Shown here one piece after another: positions 1 to 7,648 of a stretch of 14,455 bases of DNA. The first letter of the stretch is position 1. Each line of letters begins with the position of its first letter. Source of the DNA: Promethearchaeota archaeon. Lineage in GTDB: Archaea > Asgardarchaeota > Lokiarchaeia > Sigyniarchaeales > SOKP01. Below the pieces are notes generated by a model. That model did no database searches. It saw only the letters and a program-made list of their open reading frames with translations, and was not told the origin of the DNA. The stretch is taken from NCBI GenBank assembly GCA_030605895.1, contig JAUWHL010000098.1, positions 1-14,455 on the forward strand, given 5' to 3'. The translations under genes were made by a program, and so were the position numbers.

Positions 1-15
1 AATATAAAAAATATT

Positions 16-26
16 AAAAAAAAAAA
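16..26 (-). terminator. T-run terminator of the surface-protein gene
   Basis: Eleven consecutive A on the plus strand read as T11 on the minus strand, about 16 nt past the TAA stop of the gene at 42-746. Archaeal intrinsic termination needs a T-run but no strong hairpin, so this is a reasonable terminator. The whole end of the window is AT-only, which lowers certainty. Confidence 0.45.
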
Positions 27-41
27 TATTTTTAAATATTT

Positions 42-746
42 TTACTTTCTTTTCTTAAGAGATACAACTAAAACCATAGCAATAACGGATAATCCAATAA
101 CTGTTCCAACACCTACAAAAGACGGAATTGTATCATCAGTTTCAGGTATAAGTATTGTCCAATAAGAGAAGTGGTTAGTTTCACCAACTAAATAGCCTCC
201 CTGTACAGTAGTTTGTACTGATTCCCATTCTCCTTGAGCTTCATTATAGAAAGCCCATGTTCCGTCTTGATTATCGTCATTTACTTGAATCTTGAGTTTT
301 GCTTGAATTTGTTCTTCTCCTGATTTATTAGTTTGAATCCTAATACAAAATCCTTCTTGATATAATAAATTTTGATTTCTGTTTCTAACTCGATATGTAT
401 TCCCTAATTGTAATCCTAGTTGTTCCTCCTGTCGTGTACATGTCATATTCATTTGAAGATCTCTCTCAGCTTCAATTTCAATTTCAAAATGTTTATCTCC
501 AATCATCGGAGCTTCATCGCAGTTTATATTTCCTTCAATTGTTACATTTGAGTTAACTGTTAATCTTGTTTGCGATTGGAATTGGTATGTTGTTCTGTTA
601 TGTGCTTGTATCCGATATGGATATATCCCGGATTGATTTACTGGAACAGGTGGGTTTTGAGTAGCTAATACCGTATTGACGTTGAATAATGTAAATAAAA
701 TTGCGAAAGTAAAAATTCCAATGAGAATTTTATTAAATTTTTTCAT
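42..746 (-). CDS. Secreted surface protein with C-terminal membrane anchor
   Basis: I do not recognise a named family. Numbered from the longer frame that begins at a GTG at 758, residues 5-33 form a signal peptide (MKKFNK then a hydrophobic stretch ending near LAT). Residues 34-205 are a beta-rich, polar, Gln/Asn-rich ectodomain with cysteines at 80, 107 and 138 and five N-glycosylation sequons (near 41, 54, 71, 104 and 144). Residues 168-203, with a WAFY...GEW pattern and HFSYWTI, resemble the module found just before the anchor in many archaeal surface proteins. After an acidic linker (ETDD) comes IPSF, a transmembrane helix (about 214-234) and a KKRK tail, the layout of a CTERM-type sorting signal. 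I place the start at the ATG at 746, because AGGTG lies about 11 nt before it. The upstream GTG would sit inside that ribosome binding site. The gene is divergent from the coiled-coil gene and has its own T-run terminator. Its role on the cell surface is unknown. Confidence 0.8.
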   Translation of the reverse strand: MKKFNKILIGIFTFAILFTLFNVNTVLATQNPPVPVNQSGIYPYRIQAHNRTTYQFQSQTRLTVNSNVTIEGNINCDEAPMIGDKHFEIEIEAERDLQMNMTCTRQEEQLGLQLGNTYRVRNRNQNLLYQEGFCIRIQTNKSGEEQIQAKLKIQVNDDNQDGTWAFYNEAQGEWESVQTTVQGGYLVGETNHFSYWTILIPETDDTIPSFVGVGTVIGLSVIAMVLVVSLKKRK

Positions 747-1071
747 TCTTATTTTCACACCTAAATTGGTTTAAGTTAATAAACGGGGGTAATATAAAAA
801 GTATTGAGGAATAACATTTCCCAATTAAATTAATAAGATTTAACATAACTCGCTTAAATGTGTTAATGATTATATAATGTGAATTTAAACTACTTTAGAT
901 TTCGAATACTCTTAATTATACAAATTTCCTTCAACCTTAAATTTTAATATTAGAATTTTGAAAATATTAATAAGAATTTTCAGATTAAAATATTATATTA
1001 AGGAATTCATCTTAAATTTATTTTAATTTGAATTTTACAAAAATATTTATTATTACGATGGAGAAAAATTT
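747..1071. other. 325-bp divergent intergenic region, AT-rich
   Basis: This gap separates two divergently transcribed genes and must hold both promoters. It is almost entirely A and T, and I find no reading frame of note and no RNA gene. TATTATATTA at 991-1000 could be the TATA element of the rightward gene, which would give a leader of about 50 nt. An 8-bp AT-only inverted repeat (944-951 with 963-970) is weak evidence in such composition. GGAG at 1060-1063, eight bases before the ATG at 1072, is a good Shine-Dalgarno for the rightward gene. Confidence 0.5.
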
Positions 1072-3327
1072 ATGTCGTTAAAGGATTTCACTAAAGAAGT
1101 ATTCACGCGGTATGGATTTACCGAAGATCATATCAATATCTATTTAGTGTTTTTAAGAGTTCCCAGAGCAACCACTTCTGAAGTATACATGACTCTAACT
1201 GAGAAACATGAAGATTTAACTTATGAAACTGTATTAGAAATTACCAATTGGTTAGTTGAGAAAGGTTTTCTTAAAAGAATTGAAGGAATTATCGAGCGAT
1301 ATATTCCTCTTCAGCCATTTTTTGAACTATTTACAAATGAATCAGAAACTTTTAGAAATGAAATTGCCAAAATTAAAGATAATATCTTAGCTGATCAATC
1401 AAACCGTTTTGAGAAGCTTGAATCAATTCAGGATAAAAGTATTGGGGAAGTAGAAAATGCTGTTGATACACAAATCACGTCATTTTTTGAAGATTCTGAT
1501 TCAAAAAATAACATTAAAGAAAATCGAATTGATAGTGCTACTAATCGGTTTACTGAAACTTCCAAAACATTAGAAAGTAATATTCATAGTATAATGGACA
1601 ATTTAAATTCAAATTTAAAAAATCTTTCAGAAACAAGTGTTAGTAGAAATGAATCAGAAGTTACCAAAACTAAAGATGATTTAACTTCATTAATTTCAAA
1701 ATTATTGCTTGATTTTTCAACCAGAGTTGAAAATCTGGAAAAAGAATTGAAGATGGAGTTGGATGAACATGTTGAAAGACATAAGAATACAGCAAACCAA
1801 CTTAAACCTAAAATGGAACAAATTCTAGAGAAATATTTAGAACGTATGGATAAAGTTATTGCTGATTTAAAAGCTAAGATTTCAAATTTACTAAAAGAAC
1901 ACTCAAATCATGTGAAGAATACTACAGATACTTTGCAGGTAAACTTAAAGGCTACTGTTGATGAGAGGCATCGAAAATTAACTGACCAAACCAATGAATT
2001 TAAAAGCATGACCTTAACTTTAATTGACAATCTTCTTGAACACGCAAACAGATTTACTGATTTTACTGAAGACATGTCGAAAAAAGGATTCTTATGGATG
2101 GGAAAAAAAGCAAAATACAAGGCGAGGCATAAAACAACAATTGAGAACATATTACAATTTACGGAACCTATGAAACCCGATTTTATGAAAACATGCGATG
2201 ATTATATTACAAATACACGAGGAACTACAGATCAAATTAAATCTGATGTAACAGATATTATGGTAAAAGAAAATGATGGGCTTGCTTCAGAAACTAACGA
2301 TCTTGATTACAGGGCTCAGGAAACCGTTGATGCACAATTAGAAACCTTAGCAACTGATCTAGCCGGAGAAGTTGATGATACGTTACAAAGTGGTGTAAAA
2401 GATTGTTCTGATACTAATATAAAACTAAAAGATTCCTTAGAAAACTCGCTTAAAACACATCAAAGACAATATGATGATGCAATAAATACTCATAAAGATA
2501 ATTCATTAAAGCATTACACAGATTTTGACATTGAAATTAAGAAAGTAAGTGCTGATTGGACAAGAGATGTGGATATGAATTTTGCTGATGGTAAACGAGA
2601 TTGTTCAGATAAAATTGAGGGTGAAATTAGATTATGGGATGCTGAAGCTAAAGATATGAATACAAACTTAAGCGATATGCTTGTGGATCACAAATCCAAA
2701 TACGAACAAACCGCAAAGACGCTTCAAAATAGCTTATCAAATACTACAAGAGACACTATTCAAAATGTGAAAGACGCAATAGCAGATTTCACTCTACAGT
2801 TTATGAATTCCATCGATGATGGCACAGAATTAGCAGAAAACAATGAAGGAAAATTAAATGATATTTATAATGCCTCCAGTTCGATTCCAGAAATTGCTAA
2901 GGTAACAACCTGGCCTGTAGTTGGAAAAGATGCTATGGTTGCTGCTATTAAAGATGCAATTTATCGTGTAAAATCATCAATTATTATCGTTACTCCATAT
3001 GTCGTTCCTGATATTTTACAAGTCGTTTCTGAATACGCTTTCCAGAAAAAAGCGGTGCGTTTCATGCTGACGACACACTGGGACCTGCAGAAATATAGCG
3101 GGATAATCGCGAAAATGCGTCAACTTGGTAATATCCAATTTCGTCAATTACAAACGAAAGGAGAGTTTTTTGCAGTAACTCGCGATGCGGAGGAGGTAAT
3201 TCTTGCTCCTGCCACGGAAAAAGAAGCAGAGATGATTGCTATTGTGTCAAACCAAGAAGGATATGCAAAGCTGTACAGTCAATTCATAGGTCCTATTTTT
3301 CAAGCAAACAGCCGTCCAATAAAGTAA
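1072..3327 (+). CDS. TrmB-like winged helix / long coiled coil / PLD-like C-domain protein
   Basis: A 751-residue soluble protein in three parts. Residues 1-85 look like a TrmB-type winged helix (helices around FTRYGFTEDHINIYLVFL and a recognition region LEITNWLVEKGFLKRI), ending in the wing and the YIPLQP stretch typical of TrmB regulators. Residues 90-600 are highly charged and helical, with few prolines and predicted to be coiled coil. They include a Lys-rich break near 338-352 and two DCSD motifs (444-447 and 510-513). Residues 608-751 resemble the TrmB effector/PLD-like domain (TTWPVVGKDAMVAAIKDAI at 612-630, then SIIIVTPY at 636-643), without a catalytic HxKxxxxD motif. TrmB proteins are sugar-sensing regulators of about 250-350 residues, so this is more than twice the usual length, the extra being coiled coil. 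It may be a regulator, a chromatin organiser or a scaffold; which one is not visible. The start is fixed by GGAG eight bases upstream. DNA coding for the C-domain is unusually GC-rich. Confidence 0.85.
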   Translation: MSLKDFTKEVFTRYGFTEDHINIYLVFLRVPRATTSEVYMTLTEKHEDLTYETVLEITNWLVEKGFLKRIEGIIERYIPLQPFFELFTNESETFRNEIAKIKDNILADQSNRFEKLESIQDKSIGEVENAVDTQITSFFEDSDSKNNIKENRIDSATNRFTETSKTLESNIHSIMDNLNSNLKNLSETSVSRNESEVTKTKDDLTSLISKLLLDFSTRVENLEKELKMELDEHVERHKNTANQLKPKMEQILEKYLERMDKVIADLKAKISNLLKEHSNHVKNTTDTLQVNLKATVDERHRKLTDQTNEFKSMTLTLIDNLLEHANRFTDFTEDMSKKGFLWMGKKAKYKARHKTTIENILQFTEPMKPDFMKTCDDYITNTRGTTDQIKSDVTDIMVKENDGLASETNDLDYRAQETVDAQLETLATDLAGEVDDTLQSGVKDCSDTNIKLKDSLENSLKTHQRQYDDAINTHKDNSLKHYTDFDIEIKKVSADWTRDVDMNFADGKRDCSDKIEGEIRLWDAEAKDMNTNLSDMLVDHKSKYEQTAKTLQNSLSNTTRDTIQNVKDAIADFTLQFMNSIDDGTELAENNEGKLNDIYNASSSIPEIAKVTTWPVVGKDAMVAAIKDAIYRVKSSIIIVTPYVVPDILQVVSEYAFQKKAVRFMLTTHWDLQKYSGIIAKMRQLGNIQFRQLQTKGEFFAVTRDAEEVILAPATEKEAEMIAIVSNQEGYAKLYSQFIGPIFQANSRPIK

Positions 3328-3420
3328 GCAAGGAGATTAACCAAATACTGAAATGCGCATAGATCCAATAAGAAAATAATGAATACGCAAAAATCAACCA
3401 ATATTTTATAAAATAGTATG

Positions 3421-3447
3421 TTTTTTATTCTTATTTTTTATTAATTT
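3421..3447 (+). terminator. T-rich terminator after the coiled-coil gene
   Basis: Two T6 runs (3421-3426 and 3434-3439) in a T-rich tract lie about 95-120 nt downstream of the stop at 3327, in the gap between convergent genes. This fits archaeal T-run termination for the plus strand. There is no convincing hairpin. Confidence 0.4.
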
Positions 3448-3500
3448 CTAGGAATATTGAAAAGCGAAAATTCCTTGATAGTTAATTCAAACATTAATAC

Positions 3501-3764
3501 TTATGTGTAAGCATGCCAGCTATCAACAGCTCTAAAATATATACTGGCAATTTCTCGATTACCAATAAAATTAACCCATTTTATAAACGCTTCATCCTTA
3601 GATCCAATATTAGGGATATAAGCATCATAAGTTAATTCAATAAATTTATCTATATTTAACTTAAACCTATCGAAGGTTGGGACATTTTCAGGCCTTGATA
3701 TTTTTTTGAATATCTGGTAAATTTCCATATATTCTTTCTCAGTAAATTCCCATTTTTTTTTCAA
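3501..3764 (-). CDS. Small uncharacterised protein (87 aa)
   Basis: I do not recognise this protein. It is soluble, helical and mixed-charge, rich in aromatic residues (MKKKWEFTEKEYMEIYQIF at the N-terminus; several Trp, Tyr and Phe; ending AVDSWHAYT). It has no signal peptide, membrane segment or cysteines. The longest frame begins with ATG at 3782 (93 aa), but the bases right after that ATG read GGAGGGTAGGAGAG, an excellent Shine-Dalgarno placed a few bases before an in-frame TTG at 3764. I therefore prefer the TTG start, with the ATG being part of the leader. The strong ribosome binding site and protein-like amino-acid composition argue that the gene is real. It stands alone, convergent with the coiled-coil gene and divergent from the exporter. 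Function unknown. Confidence 0.6.
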   Translation of the reverse strand: MKKKWEFTEKEYMEIYQIFKKISRPENVPTFDRFKLNIDKFIELTYDAYIPNIGSKDEAFIKWVNFIGNREIASIYFRAVDSWHAYT

Positions 3765-3781
3765 ATCTCTCCTACCCTCCA
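3762..3781 (-). promoter_or_regulatory. Strong Shine-Dalgarno that decides a TTG start
   Basis: On the minus strand this reads GGAGGG then AGGAGAG directly before the TTG at 3764-3762. The purine tract matches the archaeal anti-Shine-Dalgarno (complement of CACCUCCU). It would be wasted as codons 2-5 if the ATG at 3782 were the start. Confidence 0.55.
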
Positions 3782-3944
3782 TAATACTATGTTAAACCAT
3801 TAACCTTAGATCCTGGTTTATAACTAATAACTTTTTGTCTAGTATTTTTCATCGAATCCATAATAATATCAATTCATAGTTCTAATGCTTTTCTTCTATT
3901 TTTTATTTATTTGAAATGAAAAATCAATAATTAATTACATATAA

Positions 3945-3955
3945 TTTTATATAAA
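3945..3955 (+). promoter_or_regulatory. Candidate TATA box of the exporter gene
   Basis: TTTTATATAAA matches the archaeal TATA-box pattern. An initiation site 25-30 bases downstream would fall at about 3975-3980, just before the two possible TTG starts (3984 and 3999), giving a leaderless or very short-leader mRNA. The AT-rich background makes chance matches common. Confidence 0.4.
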
Positions 3956-3998
3956 TTAAATTCTTCACTACTTTATCAAATAATTGTGTGAGTTAACC

Positions 3999-5252
3999 TT
4001 GGAGATTCAGCCGGATAATAAAACATTTAGGAACTATTTATTTTTTTGGGCTGGTCAAATTGCTTCAATTTTTGGTTCAGGTATAGTATTTTTTGTATTA
4101 GTGTGGTACATAACTGATACTACACAAGATCCAATTGCTATTTCAACTGCAGTATTTACTTATTTTATACCAATGATCATAATCTCACCAATTGCTGGTA
4201 TAATCTCAGATCGGTATGATAGGAGAAAGTTGATATTATTAGTAGACTCACTCCAAGCATTTTCAACTTTCATTTTGATATTATTTTTTATATTAAACTT
4301 AATGCAATTTTGGATATTGTTAATTTTTGTGGCAATACGAAGCATATGTCAAGCATTTCACGCGCCAACTGCGAATGCAATAATTCCAACTATGGTTCCA
4401 AAGGATAAGTTAAGCAGAATCAATGGGATTAATTTCTTGTTTACAAGTTTTGTTAATGTGATCGGACCTGTAGTTGGAGGTTTTCTATTACTTTTTTTCA
4501 CAGTCCAAGAAGCTTTATGGATAGATGTAATAACTTTTTTAATAGCATTGATACCACTATTACTAATAAAGATACCTCGTGTGAAAAGACTTCCTGAGAA
4601 GCATGAGAGAGACTCTTTTTATACTTCTTTTAAGGAAGGGGTGAATATTATTCATGGCATACCAGGGCTTCTTAGCATGATGATTACATTTATGATTCTT
4701 AACTTTTTGTCTCAACCACGGGGTACATTAATGGCTTATTTCATTAAAGTCGATCATGGTGGAACTGTGCTCGTTTTTTCATTGGTTTCGATGGCTTTCA
4801 ATATCGGAATGTTCATAGGGGGAATTACTACATCTGTCAAGAAAAATTGGAAACATAAAATGCGTATGATATATTTTGCTTATATTATTATGTCTATAGG
4901 AAGTATATTATTAGCAACAACACCTACAGGGAATATTCTTCTTTTAATGATTTATTCAACCATAATTGGTGTTACTGGACCGATAATAAATTCACTTTAT
5001 TTTACAATAATCCATTTAAAAGTACCTCATGATAAAGTAGGAAGAGTTCTATCAATTGATACGACATTGTCATTTACTGCGATGCCAATAGGCACATTAT
5101 TAGCGGGACCTTTAGCATATGCTATAGGAACACCTATTCTATTCCTTATTAGCGCCCTTTTAGTGTTTATTACCATAACTTTGATTTACATTTTTTCTAG
5201 TATTCGATCTCTAGATACTATAAAAGAAATCGAAATTGAGGAACATAATTAA
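3999..5252 (+). CDS. MFS efflux transporter (macrolide-exporter type)
   Basis: A 12-helix Major Facilitator Superfamily protein in the plasma membrane, of about 417-422 residues, the usual family size. In the longer numbering, the first helix region includes FRNYLFFWAGQIASIFGSG. MFS motif A is clear in the loop between helices 2 and 3 (GIISDRYDRRKL, residues 72-83). The following stretch, with RSICQAFHAPTANAIIP and VPKDKLSRINGIN (119-150), is typical of the MFS_3 / macrolide-efflux (MefA-like) branch. Such proteins are proton-driven drug or metabolite exporters; the substrate here cannot be read from sequence. The longest frame opens with TTG at 3984, but TTG at 3999 has GTGA seven bases before it and gives a typical MFS N-terminus (MEIQPDNKTF), so I prefer it. 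It is monocistronic or co-transcribed with the U32 gene 130 bp downstream. Confidence 0.85.
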   Translation: MEIQPDNKTFRNYLFFWAGQIASIFGSGIVFFVLVWYITDTTQDPIAISTAVFTYFIPMIIISPIAGIISDRYDRRKLILLVDSLQAFSTFILILFFILNLMQFWILLIFVAIRSICQAFHAPTANAIIPTMVPKDKLSRINGINFLFTSFVNVIGPVVGGFLLLFFTVQEALWIDVITFLIALIPLLLIKIPRVKRLPEKHERDSFYTSFKEGVNIIHGIPGLLSMMITFMILNFLSQPRGTLMAYFIKVDHGGTVLVFSLVSMAFNIGMFIGGITTSVKKNWKHKMRMIYFAYIIMSIGSILLATTPTGNILLLMIYSTIIGVTGPIINSLYFTIIHLKVPHDKVGRVLSIDTTLSFTAMPIGTLLAGPLAYAIGTPILFLISALLVFITITLIYIFSSIRSLDTIKEIEIEEHN

Positions 5253-5384
5253 TCTATTGATCTTATTTAACATTAAAATATATTAAATAGGTTTGTTATT
5301 GAATTAGTTTAACTATATAGACAATGTGATATTATTAACATTTAGTTAAATCTGGAATCAAATACTTAGTTGAATAAAAATATA

Positions 5385-6641
5385 ATGACAGATACCTCTA
5401 GAAAAAGAGTAGAATTAATGGCTCCATTAAAAAACTATAAATCATTAAACGCTGTATTAGGCAAGGCTGATGCTGTTTATTTTGGTGTTGAATCGTTTAA
5501 CATGAGAATGTATAGTGATAATTTTAGACTAGAAAAGCTTAACGATATCGTAAAAACATGCCACAATCATAATATTAACGCTTATCTCACCACAAATGTA
5601 GTAATTTATGAAAATGAATTCCCTCTTTTAGAGCAAATATTAGATAAAGCTGTAGAGGCAGAAATGGATGCTGTAATTATTCATGATATTGGTGCTATTC
5701 AATTAGTAAAAGAAAAAGGCTTAGATTTCCATATCTCTACTCAAGCCAATATTTCTAATTCTCAAACAGCACTATTTTATGAATCATTAGGAGCAGAAAG
5801 ATTAATTCTTGCGAGAGAATTATCACTAGAACAAATTAAAGAAATTAAAAATAAATTAAGCAACGCTGAAATTGAAACTTTCGTTCATGGGGCGCAGTGT
5901 ACTTCAATCTCAGGGCGATGTTATTTTTCTGCTGAAATTTGTGAATCTCAAGATTACTCAGCAAATAGAGGGAAATGCATTCAACCATGCAGAAGAAAAT
6001 GGAGAGTTTATGATGACCAAAATAATGAGCTGCTATACGACGGTGTTTTCTTTATAAACGCAAAAGACCTCTGTATGATTGAACATATCCCAAAATTAAT
6101 TGAAGGAAATATAGATGCTTTTAAAATTGAAGGTCGAATGAGGGATCCAATCTATATTGAAGAGACCACCTCATGCTACAGAGAAGCTATTGATGCTTAT
6201 TATGAAAATAATTTCACACAAGAAAAGGTTAAAAATTGGTTAAATCGTTTAAATAAAGTATATAATCGAGGATTTTCTACAGGGTTTTATTTTGGATTAC
6301 CAAAAGGCAGTGAAATACAAAGAGAATTTGATGGAAATATTTCAGACCATAAAAAAATTGAGATTGGAAAGGTATTAAATTACTTCCCTGAAAAAAAAGC
6401 AGCAAAAATTCTTTTGACATCAGGGAAACTAAAGTTAAATGATGAGATTTTTATTATTGGTACGCATACAGATACATATTTAAGACAAGAAATTAGCTCT
6501 ATTCAGATAAAGCAAAAGAAAAATTTAACCGAAACGCCAATAGTTACATCTAAAAAAAACCGTATAGCGGTTGGAATCATTGTTGATAACCCTGTTAAAA
6601 AAATGATAAAATATTCAAATTACAACAGCAATAGAAATTGA
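5385..6641 (+). CDS. U32 family [4Fe-4S] protein (tRNA/rRNA/quinone hydroxylation type)
   Basis: Historically called peptidase U32, this family includes TrhP (tRNA hydroxylation), RlhA (23S rRNA hydroxylation) and UbiU/UbiV (quinone hydroxylation), which use prephenate-dependent or iron-sulfur chemistry. Numbered from a TTG at 5370, the N-terminal barrel begins VELMAPLKNYKSLNAVL (14-30). The signature core is C177-x6-C184 (in SGRCYFS), C203 and C207 (GKCIQPC), and C235 (KDLC). C177, C184, C203 (or C207) and C235 correspond in arrangement to the cluster ligands of UbiU. KIEGRMRDPIYI (252-263) is the family motif. Residues 328-415 form a small beta-rich C-terminal domain as in the longer members. 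The ATG at 5385 is chosen over the TTG because neither has a Shine-Dalgarno and ATG gives a usual N-terminus. An RNA-modifying role is the likeliest guess. The Asn-rich tail (NYNSNRN) is unremarkable. Confidence 0.85.
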   Translation: MTDTSRKRVELMAPLKNYKSLNAVLGKADAVYFGVESFNMRMYSDNFRLEKLNDIVKTCHNHNINAYLTTNVVIYENEFPLLEQILDKAVEAEMDAVIIHDIGAIQLVKEKGLDFHISTQANISNSQTALFYESLGAERLILARELSLEQIKEIKNKLSNAEIETFVHGAQCTSISGRCYFSAEICESQDYSANRGKCIQPCRRKWRVYDDQNNELLYDGVFFINAKDLCMIEHIPKLIEGNIDAFKIEGRMRDPIYIEETTSCYREAIDAYYENNFTQEKVKNWLNRLNKVYNRGFSTGFYFGLPKGSEIQREFDGNISDHKKIEIGKVLNYFPEKKAAKILLTSGKLKLNDEIFIIGTHTDTYLRQEISSIQIKQKKNLTETPIVTSKKNRIAVGIIVDNPVKKMIKYSNYNSNRN

Positions 6642-6807
6642 AAATAATGAAACAATCATTTCTCAGTTTATCTAAATCTCATTCATTTGTTAATAAAGAT
6701 ACAAAGTGTAAATTTATTTTTCATTGACTAAAATATTAATAAAGAACATATAATATTTTTACATACTCATTAAAATTCGAAATTTAAAACAATAAAAGGC
6801 GTATAAA

Positions 6808-7605
6808 ATGAAAATTATTGAAATTGAAGGTATTGGTGAAAAATATGCTAAAATTTTAGAGAAAGAGGGGATTGCAGAAGTAGAAAATTTAATACCCCTT
6901 ACATGGCGAGAAATAAAAGAATTAGCAGGAAAAACAAAGATTTCAGTAAAATTACTTGAAAAATGGCAAGATCAAGCAGAATTAATAGAACTCAAGGGTG
7001 TTGGTCCTGAATATTCTGAAGTTTTAAATAAGGTAGGAATTGATTCCATTAAAGAGCTCTCCTACAGAAATCCGCAAAAGACATTAGATAAAATAGTTGA
7101 GTTTGACAAAAAACAACCCGATGTAATTCGTAAAATTCCTAAAGTAGAAGATATCGATGGTTGGATCGGGCAAGCAAAAGAAATGTACGGAGATAAGAAA
7201 GCTAAAACAAGTCCAAAAACAACTCCTATTATAGAAATTGAGGGAATTGGCACCAAGTACTCCAAAACATTAGAAAAAGCAGGATTATCTAACATTGAGG
7301 ATTTGATATCATTTGATTCCGTTAAGATTAAAAATTTATCAACAACTACTAAGATTTCAGAGAAATTGATAGATAAATGGGCGGAACATGCTGATTTGAT
7401 GAGAATAGGAGGGGTAGGACCAGAATATGCAGATGTTCTTAATCAAATCGGAGTCGATAGTGTTAAAGAGTTAGCTCAGCGAAACCCTAAGAATACATTA
7501 GATCGAATTATGGAATTAGATAAAAAGAAACCTGATGTGTTTAGAAAACCTCCAAGGTTAGAAGAAATTCAAGAGTGGGTTGAAGAAGCAAAAAAAATTA
7601 AATAA
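6808..7605 (+). CDS. Tandem helix-hairpin-helix protein (DUF4332-like), internally duplicated
   Basis: A 265-residue soluble protein built from two copies of one unit, residues 3-127 and 141-265, which align without gaps at an offset of 138. I count about 68 identical positions out of 125. Each unit holds two helix-hairpin-helix motifs: GIGEKYAKIL (8-17) and GVGPEYSEVL (64-73), then GIGTKYSKTL (146-155) and GVGPEYADVL (202-211). A Lys/Thr/Pro linker (131-140) joins the copies. The pattern matches the DUF4332 type of HhH protein. HhH motifs usually contact the DNA backbone or other proteins through the Gly-x-Gly hairpin, so a non-sequence-specific nucleic-acid role is plausible but not shown; there is no catalytic domain. 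AAAGG lies about eight bases before the ATG. It is followed at once by a T10 terminator, and the next gene is convergent 43 bp away. Confidence 0.85.
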   Translation: MKIIEIEGIGEKYAKILEKEGIAEVENLIPLTWREIKELAGKTKISVKLLEKWQDQAELIELKGVGPEYSEVLNKVGIDSIKELSYRNPQKTLDKIVEFDKKQPDVIRKIPKVEDIDGWIGQAKEMYGDKKAKTSPKTTPIIEIEGIGTKYSKTLEKAGLSNIEDLISFDSVKIKNLSTTTKISEKLIDKWAEHADLMRIGGVGPEYADVLNQIGVDSVKELAQRNPKNTLDRIMELDKKKPDVFRKPPRLEEIQEWVEEAKKIK

Positions 7606-7610
7606 ATAAC

Positions 7611-7620
7611 TTTTTTTTTT
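7611..7620 (+). terminator. T10 terminator between convergent genes
   Basis: Ten T residues begin six bases after the TAA of the HhH gene, followed by further T-rich sequence. This is a good archaeal T-run terminator for the plus strand. The minus-strand gene ending at 7649 does not gain a T-run from the same sequence. Confidence 0.55.
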
Positions 7621-7648
7621 CTTAAATTTATTTGTTTTTCTATTTTAT

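Noticed and set aside
879..930. TTCGAAT in the first gap, considered as a tRNA T-loop.
   Set aside because: No acceptor stem, anticodon stem or GG-containing T-stem can be drawn around it. No other tRNA-like fold was noticed in the gaps.
944..970. 8-bp inverted repeat TTAATATT / AATATTAA in the divergent gap.
   Set aside because: Arms are purely A and T in a region that is almost entirely A and T; such matches are expected by chance.
2971..3327. Phospholipase-D-type nuclease activity in the C-terminal domain of the coiled-coil protein.
   Set aside because: There is no HxKxxxxD motif; the only His-containing stretch (THWDLQK) does not fit, so a binding or sensor role is more likely.
5264..5289. 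7-bp inverted repeat TATTTAA / TTAAATA after the exporter gene.
   Set aside because: AT-only, short, and not followed by a T-run, so neither a terminator nor an operator can be supported.
6808..7605. Near-repeated blocks read at first as a DNA-level tandem repeat or array.
   Set aside because: The similarity is at protein level through domain duplication; the DNA copies have diverged and there are no spacers of CRISPR type.
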